From: Rhynochetos jubatus
Lineage: Eukaryota > Chordata > Aves > Eurypygiformes > Rhynochetidae
Length of the DNA stretch: 64,000 bases
Assembly: GCA_027574665.1 (NCBI GenBank)
Contig: CM050653.1
Span: 10,810,664 to 10,874,663 of the forward strand
Direction: 5' to 3'
Shown here: piece after piece, positions 1 to 13,229 of the stretch
Layout of the letters: each line of letters opens with the position of its first letter
Numbering within the stretch: the stretch's first letter is position 1
The notes under the pieces: model-generated
What the model saw: only the letters and a program-made list of their open reading frames with translations
Told to the model about the DNA's origin: nothing
Database searches by the model: none
Program-made: the position numbers and the translations under genes

Positions 1-241
1 TAAATATAGGACTGGGTGACTGTTTTTTTCTTCTTTTAATTTAATGCATTAGGCCTTCTGGTTCCTAACACCTGCTAAAACACTATTAGACCAAAATGCT
101 TTCCTGGTTTTTTTACTTTCTCAGTACATTACCTTTCTCACATATAATAGTTAAACAATTGCTTTTTTAAGCCATCAGGAGAAGATAAACTACTTTACAG
201 GCCAGAAAGCATTACTATCTTCATTGCAGTCCAATTAGAAT
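1..241. other. AT-rich non-coding sequence, probably intronic
   Basis: No repeat family, coding exon or RNA gene could be recognised here. It lies downstream of the minus-strand exon 1 at 48.2 kb, so it would be intron 1 if that gene spans the window. That placement is inference. Confidence 0.5.
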
Positions 242-340
242 CACAGAATCACAGAATGGTTTGGGTTGGGAGGGACCTTAAAGATCATCCAGTTCCAACC
301 CCCCTGCCATGGCAGGGACACCCTCCACTAGACCAGGTGA
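242..340 (-). repeat. CR1 LINE 3'-end fragment
   Basis: Two CACAGAAT octamers (242-249 and 250-257) are followed by the block AGAATGGTTTGGGTTGG and by 'accttaaagatcatccagttccaac'-type sequence. This is the reverse complement of the 3' UTR end of avian CR1 retrotransposons, whose 3' ends carry short ATTCTRTG repeats instead of poly(A). Similarity stops near 'ctagaccagg', so only about 100 bp remain. Such extreme 5' truncation is normal for CR1. No coding sequence is retained. Confidence 0.93.
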
Positions 341-2383
341 TCATCAGTAAACTGAAGATAATATTATTTTCTGACTCTTCACTCATAAAATAAGTTCTAA
401 GGTATAAAATACTAGTATTTAGGCCAGGCTGGAAATCAGGTTGCAGTGTACTAACTCTTTCTACCTTTGAAGACCAATTTTGACTTTCAGTAAATTCAGA
501 GAGAGACTTCTGGGATCTAAATGCCAAGGACATTTAGGTAGGGTAGGGTATTTAGGGTTTGTATGAGGAAAGCTATGCAAACATGCACAGACTATATCCA
601 ACTAAGAGCATTTTTCATGCTAATCAAATTTTCTTCCTTTATGCAGTGAACCATAATTTCGAGTGTTTAAAAAAAAAAAAGAAAAAGAATTGTATTATTT
701 ATCCAAGCAGTAATATGTATGCAAAAGAAAACACAAAATCTGCAGTTCATATATTAGAGTTGTACTGCTCTTTGAGATACTGTAAAATTTCTGACTTTTC
801 CTTTCCAGTGGGCAAATTTCTAAACATATACATCTAATTAAAACATTTGAAAGTACTCGCCACAGTTTTCTAACCACATAAATCTTCTGGGAAGAATAAA
901 AATTGCAAAGTTGAAGCTCCAGAGATTAAACTTTTGAAAACATATTAGCATGTGATAAAAAGGGGCAAGAATGGAAACTTTTTGTACTCACTTCATAACC
1001 TGTGCCACTTGCACTCCTATAAGTGTTCAGTTTGCTTCTACATTGCTTCACAAGTTTCATGTGATTAGAATTTTTTCAATACATCTGAGGATTAATTAAT
1101 ACTGGCAGTTTACATCTAAAGCATAACTCCCAAAAAGATGGAGCACAGGGGAAATAGAGTAGGTATGGACTGAATACATTATAGACAGTCTGGTTGGATG
1201 AGGGAGGAAATTTTGTCTACCAGCAAGAACCAGAGCTGTCAAGGCGCCATTCAAAATAACCAGAACAATCACCTGCAACTCCTGCACTTGCAATTCTTGA
1301 ACAATAACATGATGGTAGACTGTATACCAAAGTCTTCTGCAAAGACTATCCACTCCTCCCTTTAGAAAACACCTGCATATGTACAAGTCAGCAGTAGGGA
1401 CAATTTTCTTCGCTAATAAAGACCTCATGGACAACAGCTCAATTTTTAGTGACTCTTTTACAAAAGAAGAGTAATTAAAGGCATTAACAAAAAAAAAAGT
1501 GCCATATCCTAGTCCGCTGCCACACTGGTGTAACCACCAGGCTTCAGGCTAGGGCAGACTTGAGACAGCACCCATTGCTCTGACAACCAACCTCCTCTGC
1601 TCCACTAACAAGGAAAATGCATCTGGGCTCATCCCACTGGGCTACTCTGCAGCACAGGAGAGGGTACTTTCCTCAGATCGTCATGGTTACAGGGGTAAAT
1701 AGAAGTACCTGAAATGGTGCTTCCTCTCAGAATGAACCCAAAGGATCCTCACAGGCCCTACGAACCCACACATCTCAGCCCTCTGCGTTATATTACTGAA
1801 CACGAATCTGGGAAAGCAGGGATGTAAATTGCACTGAATTATCAGCAATGCAGGTTACCGCAATTGGTTCAGTTCGGATACAAATGGCATATTCTCCTAC
1901 TGTTCTCACAGCCTGGCTGAAGTCAGCATTTGACTGAAGACCAGATGGCTAATCCCAAAGCCAGAAAACAATAAGGAACCCTTTGGAAGAACATGTCATT
2001 GTTTCCATTAAAGTAACATATATGAGTTCCAATACAGAGAATAACCCAATAACAGTGAGCCCCTTCCAAGCATGCCTTAGATCGTATACACCTTAATTAC
2101 ACATTAGCATACCTGTAGATTTAAGTTCCAGGTATTCATTAAATCAAACTTCTGAAAGCTAGAGTGGTAGATGTGACCACGCCACCTTAAATAAAGGCTT
2201 ATTTGCTGAACAGAGATTGATTGAGAGCAAGGTAACTGCAGGAAAATGGTCTCTGAGCACATAATTAAAAATCTATGACAGTGTACGTGTGCAAAGAGAG
2301 CAATTTAAAACAGGTGTCTTCCAGATTAAAGTGCCAAATGCTACAGCCAAAGACTTGGCCATATATAATAATCTTGCCACAAA
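341..2383. other. AT-rich non-coding sequence
   Basis: No gene or transposon was recognised. It holds a 12-A homopolymer (669-680) and short A-rich runs. The small ORFs within it have no family resemblance and low-complexity composition. Confidence 0.5.
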
Positions 2384-2937
2384 GGAGGCTAATGCTGCCC
2401 TGGGCTGTGTTAGATAAGGCGTTGCCGGCAGGCTGAGGGAGGTGACCCTTCCCCTCTGCTCAGCGCTGGTGAGGCCACTCCTGGAGCGCTGGGTCCAATG
2501 CTAAACTCCACATCACATGGAGAGAGTCCAATGAAGGGTAATTAAGATGATTAGGGGAATGGAGGATTTCTCCTGTAAGGAAAGCAGAGAGAGCTGGGGC
2601 TGTTTAGCCTGGAGAAGAGAAGGCTTGGGGAGAATCTCATTAATATGTACAAATCCCTGAAGTGGGATTGCAAAGATGGAGCCTGGGTCTCAGTGGTGCC
2701 CAGTAACAGGAATAGAGGCAATGGGCACAAAGTGAAACACAAGAAGTTCTCTCTGATCATCAGGTTGACAGCACTGCACAGGTTACCCAGAGAGATTGTG
2801 ATGTATCCCTCTCTTAGAGGTCCCCAAAAGGCATCAGGCCATGGGCCTGGGCTGTAGGTGTGCCCGTTTGAGCAGGTGGGTTGGACATGACCCTTTCCAG
2901 AGGTCCCTGCCAACCTCAGCCAGTCCGTGATTCTGTG
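2384..2937 (+). repeat. CR1 LINE 3' fragment, sense on plus strand
   Basis: The sequence reads in the sense direction of CR1. It begins in the end of ORF2 / early 3' UTR ('gccctgggctgtgtta', 'ctgctcagcgctggtgagg'), continues through 'ggctgtttagcctggagaag' and ends at a single ATTCTGTG octamer (2930-2937). Relative to the usual CR1 3' end it is diverged and has small internal deletions, so it is older than the 17-18.8 kb copy. No reverse-transcriptase reading frame survives. It is about 550 bp long and 5'-truncated. Confidence 0.9.
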
Positions 2938-5475
2938 AAAAACCTAACTCACTAATTAAGCTGAACGCTAAGAAAACCATTTTACTTCCAAGTGCCCACA
3001 CAGAGTGGGTGTGTAACAAATGTGGCACAACAAATTCCCTTTAAATTCACACTTTTAATAAGTCAGGTGATCTTGTTTATGTGGGCACATGCAGAAAAAC
3101 TCTAAGAAACAATATTTTCAAGTTTTGGGGATGTGTTTTCTTCAGTCTATTGTTTTAAAGGAAAAAATGTCTAGTTATCTACAATTGTAGCAAATCCTGT
3201 GCATTGGCAGCGTCTGCTCTGTAAAAGAGTCCTTTACCACTTAACTTGTAAGACTATACCCTTTGCTAAAAGCAGTAGAAGATTGCAAGACCGGCACTGC
3301 ATCAAGGTGACCTTGAGCTGGGAATAAATTTCCAGGAGTCCATTCTTTCCCCTCATACTACTGTAACAGATTTTAGGCTTTCCTTCTGCAAGGACTGTTA
3401 TTTCTGCAAAGGTGGTGTTTAGTTACACTTGGCTGGTTCATTGTTATTCCATTTTGGAGATAAAAGAGCAAAGAACACTTTAAGATCAAAACATAACAAA
3501 ACAATTCCTTCTATCTAAAAGATTTTAAATTAGATTTCTAACGACATCAGAATATTTCTTTCACAAACTGGGGTAGCTGAGCAGTTTAGTACTTTCATTT
3601 TAAAAATACCGAGTAGCAAATGGTTGTATTTCTTAAAAACATTTGGTAGCTGAAGTTATAAACGAAATACATAAGCTAAAACAACATGAAAGGCACGTGC
3701 CAGGAAGTGCAAGAGATCATCAGCAAAGATACTAACCTGTTTTGTCACCAAATGTTGCAAGAAGAATAAAACAAAATCACAGTAAATATTCCTTGCCTGC
3801 TATCCTCGTATTTAAAATGGGCATACATGCAATTAATATACCTTCATTATTTAAAAATGGAAACATAATTTTCAAGTTGAAAGCATTCATTCAGCTTTTC
3901 CTTATATAAGTTAATAAAAATTTCCCTAACTTATTTTCAATAACAAGAAGGCAAATGCACATAACTAAAAGCATTTCACTATTTCAATTTTAAGACTACT
4001 CAAGGAGAAGGGACATCACACTTAAGGGGATCCCAAGTTGTCAACAGTGCCTTATTTTTCACAGCTAGGTCTTTGCCAAACCATTTAAAAGCAAGCTTGC
4101 TATTTTGCACATCACTGACGCCCACCCATCCTTCACATTTCGCTCCACTAGTGCCCTTTTGTATTATACATCAAAGCACAGACCTCTTAAATAGCGTGTT
4201 GGAAAAAAATGAAGAGGCGCTCTAACGTTACTTACATTCCATCACACTGTTACTCCTTGCTTTTACTTGTCATTCTCTTCGAATCCCCTATTGATGTGAC
4301 ACATTGGGACGTGGATATACTACAGATGCAGCATGATTCATCAGGAGTATATGGCTCCACTTGCAACACAAAAATGCTTTTAAAAGATAACCAAGTTCAT
4401 TGACTCAATGTTTTTCACTAGGAGGCTGTTTTAACACTGGTTTTCTTAGTTTTCTCATGCCAGAGTAGCGCTGCCATTTTCCCTGCATCCCTGCTTTGTC
4501 AAGTCAAGTAGCGTGCTGTCAAAGCCCCTTAGTTGTAGGCGCTGAGCTAAAGCGGAATAAGCCTCTGCTAAAATCTTAGTGCTGCATGATAGATTGTTCT
4601 CTTCATTCTGCCTTCTTGTAGTCACAAATGGTATTTGGATTAGTTTTATTAACTTTATGAGCTAATTTTAACAAATCCTGACAATTTGTTGATCTGTCTG
4701 AAAACAGACTTGTAGAGGTGAGAAACAACAGCAACCTAACCAGGAAAGAGCAATAAGAAGGGATAGAAGGAGAGAGGGCACAATAAAAATAATCGTCATA
4801 GGTTTAGACAATAAGTAATTTAGGATTTTAAAAACACAGTTTGGGAAAAAAAAAATCCTCATACCTGGTAGAAATTTCATTGTGACTAGATATGACAACC
4901 ATCTTGAACTTCTGACACCTGACAAGTTAATTGAGTCATTTGCAACCCATTACCAACTCCAGCTACTTTCATTTCCTAAGGAAAAATACCTGTCCTGGAG
5001 CGAATCTTTCTATGACACTAGAATATAGTAGCTGGTTGATGATGAGTAGCCTTGAGGAGGTTTTACTGTGGCTCAGTCTTGTAAAGAAGAGGACCTAATT
5101 ATCTGCAGATATAGACAGAAGGAAAGAAACTCTGGAAAATAACAATTCCATGAGCACGTAATACTCATACAGCGTGGTATGATCACAGCCCTAACTAAAT
5201 TCATTCCTGCCTCTCTCACCCCTGGCTAGTTCTAGCTGGGATTAGTTCTCCCGACCAGCAGAGGAAAGGGGCAGTATGAGGGCATGGCAGTAGGACCAGA
5301 AAATTGTTATCAACTCAGTAGAAGGCAACTGACCAGGACAACTTGTTTGGCAGTAGGTTAACTTTGTCCTAGCTTAAAATGTGCATGGAACTACCTGTAA
5401 ATACTTATTATATTGTTGTCAGAACTGAAAAGTACTATTTTGTTCTGTAGTCTACTTCCTATGAAGTCATAAACC
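2938..5475. other. AT-rich non-coding sequence
   Basis: No exon, RNA gene or recognisable transposon was seen on either strand. It contains short A-runs (for example 4847-4858) only. Confidence 0.5.
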
Positions 5476-5690
5476 CACAGACTCATAGAATGGTTTGGGT
5501 TGGAAGGGACCTTAAAGATCATCCAGTTCCAACCCCCTGCCATGGGCAGGGACACCCTCCACTAGACCAGGTTGCTCCAAGCCTCATCCAGCCTGGCCTT
5601 GAACACTTCCAGGAAGGGGGCATCCACAACTTCTCTGAGCAACCTGTTCCATTGCCTCACACTGAAGAAAATCCTGGAATTCTGCAGGAA
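5476..5690 (-). repeat. CR1 LINE 3'-end fragment
   Basis: Octamer-like CACAGACT (5476-5483) and CATAGAAT (5484-5491) are followed by the same block as at 242 and 17060. Similarity continues through 'gggcagggacaccctccac' and 'cctggccttgaacacttcc' to about 'cctcacactgaagaaaatcc', where it fades. The element is on the minus strand and keeps only about 215 bp of 3' UTR. The 86-codon ORF across it is a chance reading of repeat DNA. Confidence 0.93.
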
Positions 5691-8600
5691 AAGTATTCAG
5701 ATGTACTATACCAAGTCCTTGACTGGAGGTTGTGGCCAAACCTAAACTGAAGCCCAACTCAGTACCTGTATTCCTTCCAAATTACTTCCCTCTACTGAAA
5801 GCCCTGTGCTTTTCTACTGCTTGCCACAGGCTGATCTTAGCTCCCATGGGAAGATCCCTGATTCTAGATGACTTCTTGTGCTTAATTATTGCAAGCAAGC
5901 AATGCTGAATGAACTATCATTTCCAAATCAAGGTCATTCTTTGCAGCAGTATATTTGTCCAGAATAAGTTGAGCTGCCATTTTTACACTTTCAAGACAGT
6001 GACAGTCAAAAATGATGATCAAACAATCTGAATCCCAAGCATTTTCATTACTCTGTATACCTCTTTCATGTTTGCTGCTACATATAAATAACTTAGGCAT
6101 TCATGTTAAAGCCAGCATACATATACTCTGTAAAGCAATATTAATTTTGCTGTTTCAAATAACTAAGGACAAATCTGGCTTCCAGTTTCTTAAAAAGATT
6201 GTGTAGCACTCCCTGGATCAAACAGTAATGTCAAAAATTTCACAAGTTAAAACTTTTTAAGAGATAATTCTAAGTTACACTAGCTTGTAGCCCTCCTGTG
6301 TGAATGCACAGATTTGATGCAAAACAGATGCAGAACTTCTCCTTAAGTTGCATATTGTGATCTATGCCTTCTTTCAGCTTCTGGAAACACTGATATACAT
6401 CACAGAAATAGGCAAAATTCCCAGGTATCCAAGGGGCTTTACGTTGAATCAGGACAAACAAATGATTACTAGTACAGCCAACCCATCAGGTTTTATTGCC
6501 AGCAATGAAATATAAAAGCAAATAAAATAAGGTTTTTTATAAAACTTCCACAGCTCAAGATTATGGAATGAAGCTGTAAAACATCATCTAGGGTACATAA
6601 AAAAATAGAACCAGATTTTAGGGAGCATCTCATAATGCTTCCAGTTTCTGCAATGCTGAGTTGCTATGACTATTTAAAACTTTTAAGATGTTACATCATT
6701 TCTACTTTTGTATTTGTGAGAATGAAATTTCTAAATTTGTACATATTATGGCATGTCTCTATCACCATTTCTGTTTGGAAACAAGTATTAAAAACTATTT
6801 CAAAGAGAAGTAGATAGTGCTTTAAAAACTGCATTTGAATGGCATTCTGAAATGTAAAGAGTAAAAGATGTATGAGCAACAGGAAAAGTGACTGGACATG
6901 GAAGAAACTATAGCAATGTCAAAAGAATTCAAGATTAGAGGAACGAGCTTTGTATGAAAAAGAAGAACAGAATTAATTACAACCTAGGCCTCAAATTCGG
7001 CTAAAACGCTAAACTAAATTTTTAAAAGTTTGCCTAGTTTCTGTCAAAATTAAACATTATTAAAAATCTAGAAACCTGAGTAATCTGGTTAGAGTGGCAG
7101 TATTAGTATATTTATGAAGCTCTACAATTCTGGGGTGTAGATATAAGAACTGCCCACTCTGATTCATATCAGTGACGGATCCCAAGCAGTTTGCTTTAAA
7201 AGCAGCTCAGTAACGGAATGTGACACTCACAAAACTGCAGGATGAATGATAACTGCTTGCTGCAGGAGGTCAGTGGTTTAACACATCTCTGGGTTTCCAT
7301 TAAATTCAACAAATAAATTTAACACATCCACAGGACACATTTTAAAAGAAACAGAAACATGTCACCTTATTTGTGATATAGATGAACAGAAGACAGAGAA
7401 GTCTTAAAGCTGTGGATTCTGAGAGATGCTAAATAACACTGTGAAATAATACCTTTAGTAAGTGATTATACAAGACACAGAAAATATGTACAGAGGATAA
7501 AGAATACATTTTTCTCCTGGGATTCTTGTAAATATTTAAAGTTGGGGAAAAGACACAGTAATTTATTGGTGATTGTCAGAGAAACAGGAGGAATTTTTCT
7601 CACCAGTAAATCACTGTTCTGTCAGCCAGTAAGTAATCAGTCATTCCACGCTGCTACATCTCAGCTACTCTTACTTGTCACTGTGATGTATCTCCACTTT
7701 GGAAAACCAATCTCTAAATATAAAATTTAAACTATTTTTTTAATTAATGCCGTTTTCTCCTTAAGCTCCAATGCAGTTACTATTGTAGCTCAGTGGAAAC
7801 AAATGCTATTGGCCAAATTCTATCACAACATACTTTATGCAGAATGAAAACCAAAGTAGTCACTCAGGCCCTGTGATGCTAAAAGGTAACAGTGCAGAAG
7901 CAGCAAGCCGAATCCTTTGGGATGGGACAGGTAAGGAGGACAGAGAGCATCTGGTACCCTGCCATAGCAATGCTTTCTGGGGTGATCAAACCATCCAGAG
8001 CTCAAAATGAGGGCTAAAAAATTTCAGGTGACCTCACTTCAGAAGCAATTGGTATATATCATCATAGTTAAGCCCTTTGTTTTCAAAGCTGCCAGCCCTG
8101 TTCCAGCCTATGTGCAAAATTAGCTACTTAGGCAAAAAGAAGAAACAATAAGATTAATTAAGCCTAACATACAGTGGAAAAAGAAAAAAAAGTTCTGACA
8201 AATCAATCCTAAAAGGAAAGGATTTATATTTTTAGTCTGGAACTTTTCTAGATTTTGTCACATTTTAAAATCTAAACATAAAGTTATAATAGTTTCGATT
8301 AATATTATTGACAATTTATTATCCAAATTAATAACCATAATCATAAGCATAATGAAACAAAGAAGATTATAATTCCAAAGCAAAATATAACTTTCATGCT
8401 GATATTGTGTCTTTACAATTTAAAAGCTAGCTTATTTATGATCAAAATTTTGCCGGAACGATATTCCCATTCACTTCCATCCAAAAGCCTCACAAGTTAT
8501 ATGATCTTTTTAGCTCAACCATTCTGTCTGTGTGAGTCTTTTCCAAGCTACAGCAATTAATATTCTACTCAAATAGCACACACGTACTGTTCCCTAATTT

Positions 8601-11600
8601 TTCCAATTATCATTTGAGATCAGGCAACAGCACTTTTGCATTTCACTGATTTCTAATTTAATTTTACAAAGTATATCCCATTCATTCCTTTTTAGATAGG
8701 ATTAGTATCTATAAGTATTCTCATGAACAACAGCTCTTTTCTTATGATTCTAATATAGAAATTAAACAAACCCAAAACTAAAGCATAGAATAACATTCTC
8801 AATTTGTACACTTGGTTTTAAAAAGGAAAATACATAGTGGAGCATATATTGCTATGGGACAAATAAACCATACATTTCCTGCTACTATTGAAACAGTATG
8901 AAATTTTATTTTCAACCTGACTGGAGTGAGAAATGTCAGATCTTTTATATTTAAAAAGATGTTTTAGCATGTTCTAAATAACTTTATTTTCTCATTTTCC
9001 ACTCCTCTTGATGCCTATGAAATTGTACTTGGGTAGACCTGCTCTCCAAACTCAGGTAATTCAATAATATCCTCCACCCCACAGTACTGTTTACTTTAGA
9101 GCTTTAACTTTATGAACAAAATAGTAAACAAGCTTGAATGCAAGAGTTTTTGAGGGAACCACATCTGTTTCCTTTTGATTTAGAAAAACTTTGTTATCCT
9201 TAAATTTCTTTCCCCTTGAAAAAGGTAGGATTACAAAATATTTCTCAATTTTAGCAAATTCCAAAAGGTAGAAGTACAATTACTGTGAAAAACTGCTTTT
9301 ATTAACCTGCTTCCTATGAAGCTTATTTGACATTAGTGCAAACTAAGATTAGATTAAGAACACTTAAGATGTAAATGGTGTTTGCCAATATAGAGGTTAG
9401 ATGAAAAAGAACTCATTTCTCCTTCTACCTAATTATTATGACCAGGGAACAAGATCTCAGATTTATGATACAAGGTTCTATGAAAACATCCTCTCTGTCT
9501 TCAGTTATGGTGAAATAAATCCAGAAAAAACAGTGAAAGATTCAGCTTGTTCCGCAGCTGAGGGAGAAGGGAAGACAGGAAGCTTAAAAATTCTTAAGTA
9601 GCATGGTAAAAGTAAATAGGAAGAACTAAGTACAGCGTCCCTTCAACCTCAATAATCACAGCACACTATTTTTAAAAATGGCTATTAAAAAACTCTATAA
9701 ATTAATGTCCAAGAATGTGATATAATCTTTGACTTTGGGCTCTTTGAGCTCAAAATTTCTGAAGGCAGGCAAAATGTAGCAGAGAAATGTGGCTATATGT
9801 TTGCCCTATTCTTTTGTACTCTTTGGGTAAATGCTGTAGGCAACAGGCAAAGAGAGTGTGTGGCTTGTATGGATCTTGAATGTGACCTAGAACAGCTCTT
9901 ATCAGGTTCACTGGCAGGTAGCATTGTTCAACAGTCAAAAATAGGATCAAGGTTACACAGAAGTAAATAGAAGCCAAAAACAGATACAGAAGTTCCACGT
10001 GATACTCAGTTCCAGGTATTATTTCTCTGTAGCATATGGTTATGGATGTTCAGCTGGATACAGATATTGCAGTGAAGTGATACATATTTTAACTTGAAGA
10101 AATACCAAGGTGTTCTGGAAATAATCATAAATGATTTGTTTATAATGCAAACACTGCAGAAGTTTCCTGTGATGAATTTGACTAAAGATGTATTTTTCAC
10201 AAAGAGTGAAGTAGCTGTGATAGGTAACCAGCAGACACAAAAGCCAATAGCTGTTCAGTTCACTCTAAGCTAACTACGCACATTTGATCAGCTGAAAAGC
10301 TCTCTAAACTTGACAGAGTATATTGACTATAATGGGAGCGTAGATAACTGATTCATATATAGACACCTACATGGAGACAACTAAACATAAGTGTCTTAAT
10401 CTGTAGCTGAATCCTGCCATGCATAATTTAAATGTGCCTTGATTATTCATATTTAAGTAATGCATATTATAATGCTTTTATGATTTTATTATCTTCCAAG
10501 CAGGCTTTGATTGCTGACCCCATTTAGCTTTCCAGTTAATAGCTGTTTGATGATTTGCCAAGACCAAAATCATATGTACAGATTGTTCTTTGCTGAATTG
10601 ATTGACTCAGGACTTATTTTCAAGATCATGTGTCTGCCCCATTTGCAGATGTTCTGTTCTTCTTAATAAGGACAGGAAAACTGACAAGTCTTGTTAGGAA
10701 ATTCATATCACTGCTCTTCTATTATTCCAGTCTGCAGTTCGTCTGAAAACTTGCTGCTACTATTCATTTTTTTAGTCTGAACCAATAAATCCCACACTTC
10801 ATCCAATTTTTATTTTCAGATAGGATTTTCAAAGAGACATGAAGGATTAGACTTCTCAGCCCTCATTAGCAGTCACTGGGAACTGGGCTTGTAACTCTCA
10901 AACTCCTTATCTTTCTCCTGTAAGCCTTCACACCCTGCAGTTCTGACTTAATGCAGACAGCGGGTAATCTCTGACACGAAGCATGGTTTAAAGGACTTGT
11001 TTTCAATCAAGGAGCTACTTACCTGACCACAACCAAAGCTGATGCCTATACCATTACAAGCTTGCTAGCCAGTCTTGTGATTCTTTAATACATAGCTTCA
11101 AATGCCAAGATAACTCTGGGATGCTGGAACTTGTCCTTTCGGGCTACTTCTGAAAATAAAGGAAACGGGCCAGCAACAGTTTTCTGACCTTGGTATTGAT
11201 TAGCACAGCATGGCTCACATCCATTTGGCTGACTTCTCTGACTCTACTCCTATCTTCTTACTCTCCAAAACAGAACAGATGCATCCTACCTGCCTCTTCG
11301 CACTGGTCTTTGGCCCAAAATATATCCCAGTCCTTGCCTGGGTGTTGTCTGGAAAAGTGCTTATTTAACAATCCAAAACCTTCTTCCCCGGGGATGTAGC
11401 TTTCTCTGTCCTTTCTTAGCCTGAAGACATAATGACATTCTCTGAAAATGGAAAAATCACTCAAAAATCACTTAGTCATCTCTTCAGTGTGACAGGCTCT
11501 CCCTGTGGAGGGTTGGCAATGTGAGTTTCAGAAGACAGCCTTAACAAACCCCTTAACAAAAATATTTTGAGGTGTCTATTTAATTCACATTCATGGCATA

Positions 11601-12295
11601 AGTGTCAAAATAACAAGGTGGAGACCTGCAGTCTCAGCTACAAGGAAGTTTAACTGCAACTTTGAGACAGGTGCCCAAATCCAGACAAGACAGAGAGTTG
11701 AGACTGTTGTTTCTTCTCCACTCCCAGTTACTACTGTGTATTTCCAGTCTTGGTGCCTTGCATGCTCTAAGAGCCCCATTTCTACCAGATGCCTAAGTCT
11801 TCCTGTTCCTTGTTTGGAAAACTCTATTGCCGAAACCAAAACTGGTTAGCCAAACCATTTATATGGACTGCTGGCACAGGTGGTCCTAACAGTCCCCAAG
11901 TTCTTCTTTGGATCTGGTCCTCAACAGTTTTGTTGCCTTTTCTTGCCTAATTCAAATATAATTTCTACTTTTCCTATGCTATTCTCATTCTCAGTCCCTT
12001 CCTATTTCTCTGGTTTCCATGCCCTCATTTTGAAAACATCAGTTGTTCCTTAAACGACATGTTGCTTTATGTCATATCCTCCCTTTCACCTCTTTTCTTT
12101 CTTCTTTAACTTTACTGGGGGAAGGATTTTCCTTGTCTTAAGTCCATTACCTGTCCCTTCTGTCACACATTAAAAAAAAATCACCAGTGCTTTATTATAA
12201 CCTGATTTTATCCTTCAGCCAACCCACTTCTAGATACCCAAATCATGTATTTTATATGTGAGTTCTTCCTTACCCAAACTGCCATTTTACTGTGA
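5691..12295. other. AT-rich non-coding sequence
   Basis: About 6.6 kb without a recognisable exon, repeat family or RNA gene. The block at about 10430-10640 has a low-decay look and is discussed among the findings. Everything else looks like ordinary intronic DNA. Confidence 0.45.
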
Positions 12296-12620
12296 TGCTC
12301 TCAGTGCCCAGAGTTCTCTCCTCCTAGAAGTGGGGCAGCTCAAGGCCTGCACACTGACAGGAGCTGTTAAAAAAAATAGCTGGGAATGGGGACTCCCCAT
12401 GCTGTCTCTTGGGAGCAGCTGTTAAGCAGAGACACTGGGCCCTTGCCTGAACTGCACTGCAGCTGTGTTGCCACCCTACTGATGCCTGGGCATGCACCCT
12501 ATTGATCCAGATGCTGACCCAGACCTTCGGATTTAATAACCCAGCCTGACTTCAGACCTTTCTCACCATAAGGATGTGCTCAGTGACCTGGACTCTCAAC
12601 TAAACCTAGTTAAGGTCACT
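12296..12620. other. GC-richer block, possible decayed repeat of unknown family
   Basis: Composition becomes more GC-rich than the flanks and the phrase structure ('gacccagaccttcggatttaat', 'cccagcctgacttcagacc', 'gacctggactctcaac') resembles transposon-derived sequence. I cannot assign it to a family, and no LTR or inverted-repeat boundaries are visible. It could be an old LTR or simply unique sequence. Confidence 0.25.
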
Positions 12621-13229
12621 AGATTTGTCCCACTTGCCTTGCTCGGGTGCAGCGGGTCTGGGTCACTGTTGGTGAGGCTGCTGCCTCTGCCAGCCTTGTT
12701 ACCATTATCAGCTTCTGGCTCACTTTCCTTTAGGGAGTAGACTGCCTTTGCTGGCCCTGGCAGATTTTTTCTGAGTCGTTTTTCATTCAGACTTTTACTT
12801 CTGCTGAAATAGCACTTGGCTTTTGTCATCTTAGAGACAAATGCATGCAAAAATCTCTTGCCTCTTTCATTATCATTCCTAACTACTTAGATGGTGTGCA
12901 TCAATCTTATCTTTTATGATAGAAGCAGGTTTGGTATTTGCAATCACACAATAAAATATTTTTCCTCTTTTCTCTCTTAGCAACCTTTCAGGAAATAGGG
13001 AGATTATAACCACTTTTCTTTATTAATAGGCATCTCCCAAGAGTCTAGCAATTCCCTTTTTAGCACTTTCTACAGCTTGCTTTCTTTCACATGCCTTTCC
13101 TAAAGAGATTTTCTTCTTCAAAGCTATGGTTTCTATTCTTAAATTGAAAACATGCCTTTCCAGTTTTTATCCAGTATCTTCGTCTTGATTTAGTTGTATT
13201 GCCTCCATGGAGATAATTGAACAGAAATA

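Noticed and set aside
533-558. Telomere-like 'ttaggtagggtagggtattt' sequence
   Set aside because: There are only three or four imperfect TTAGGG-like units, so it is too short and irregular to call an interstitial telomeric repeat.
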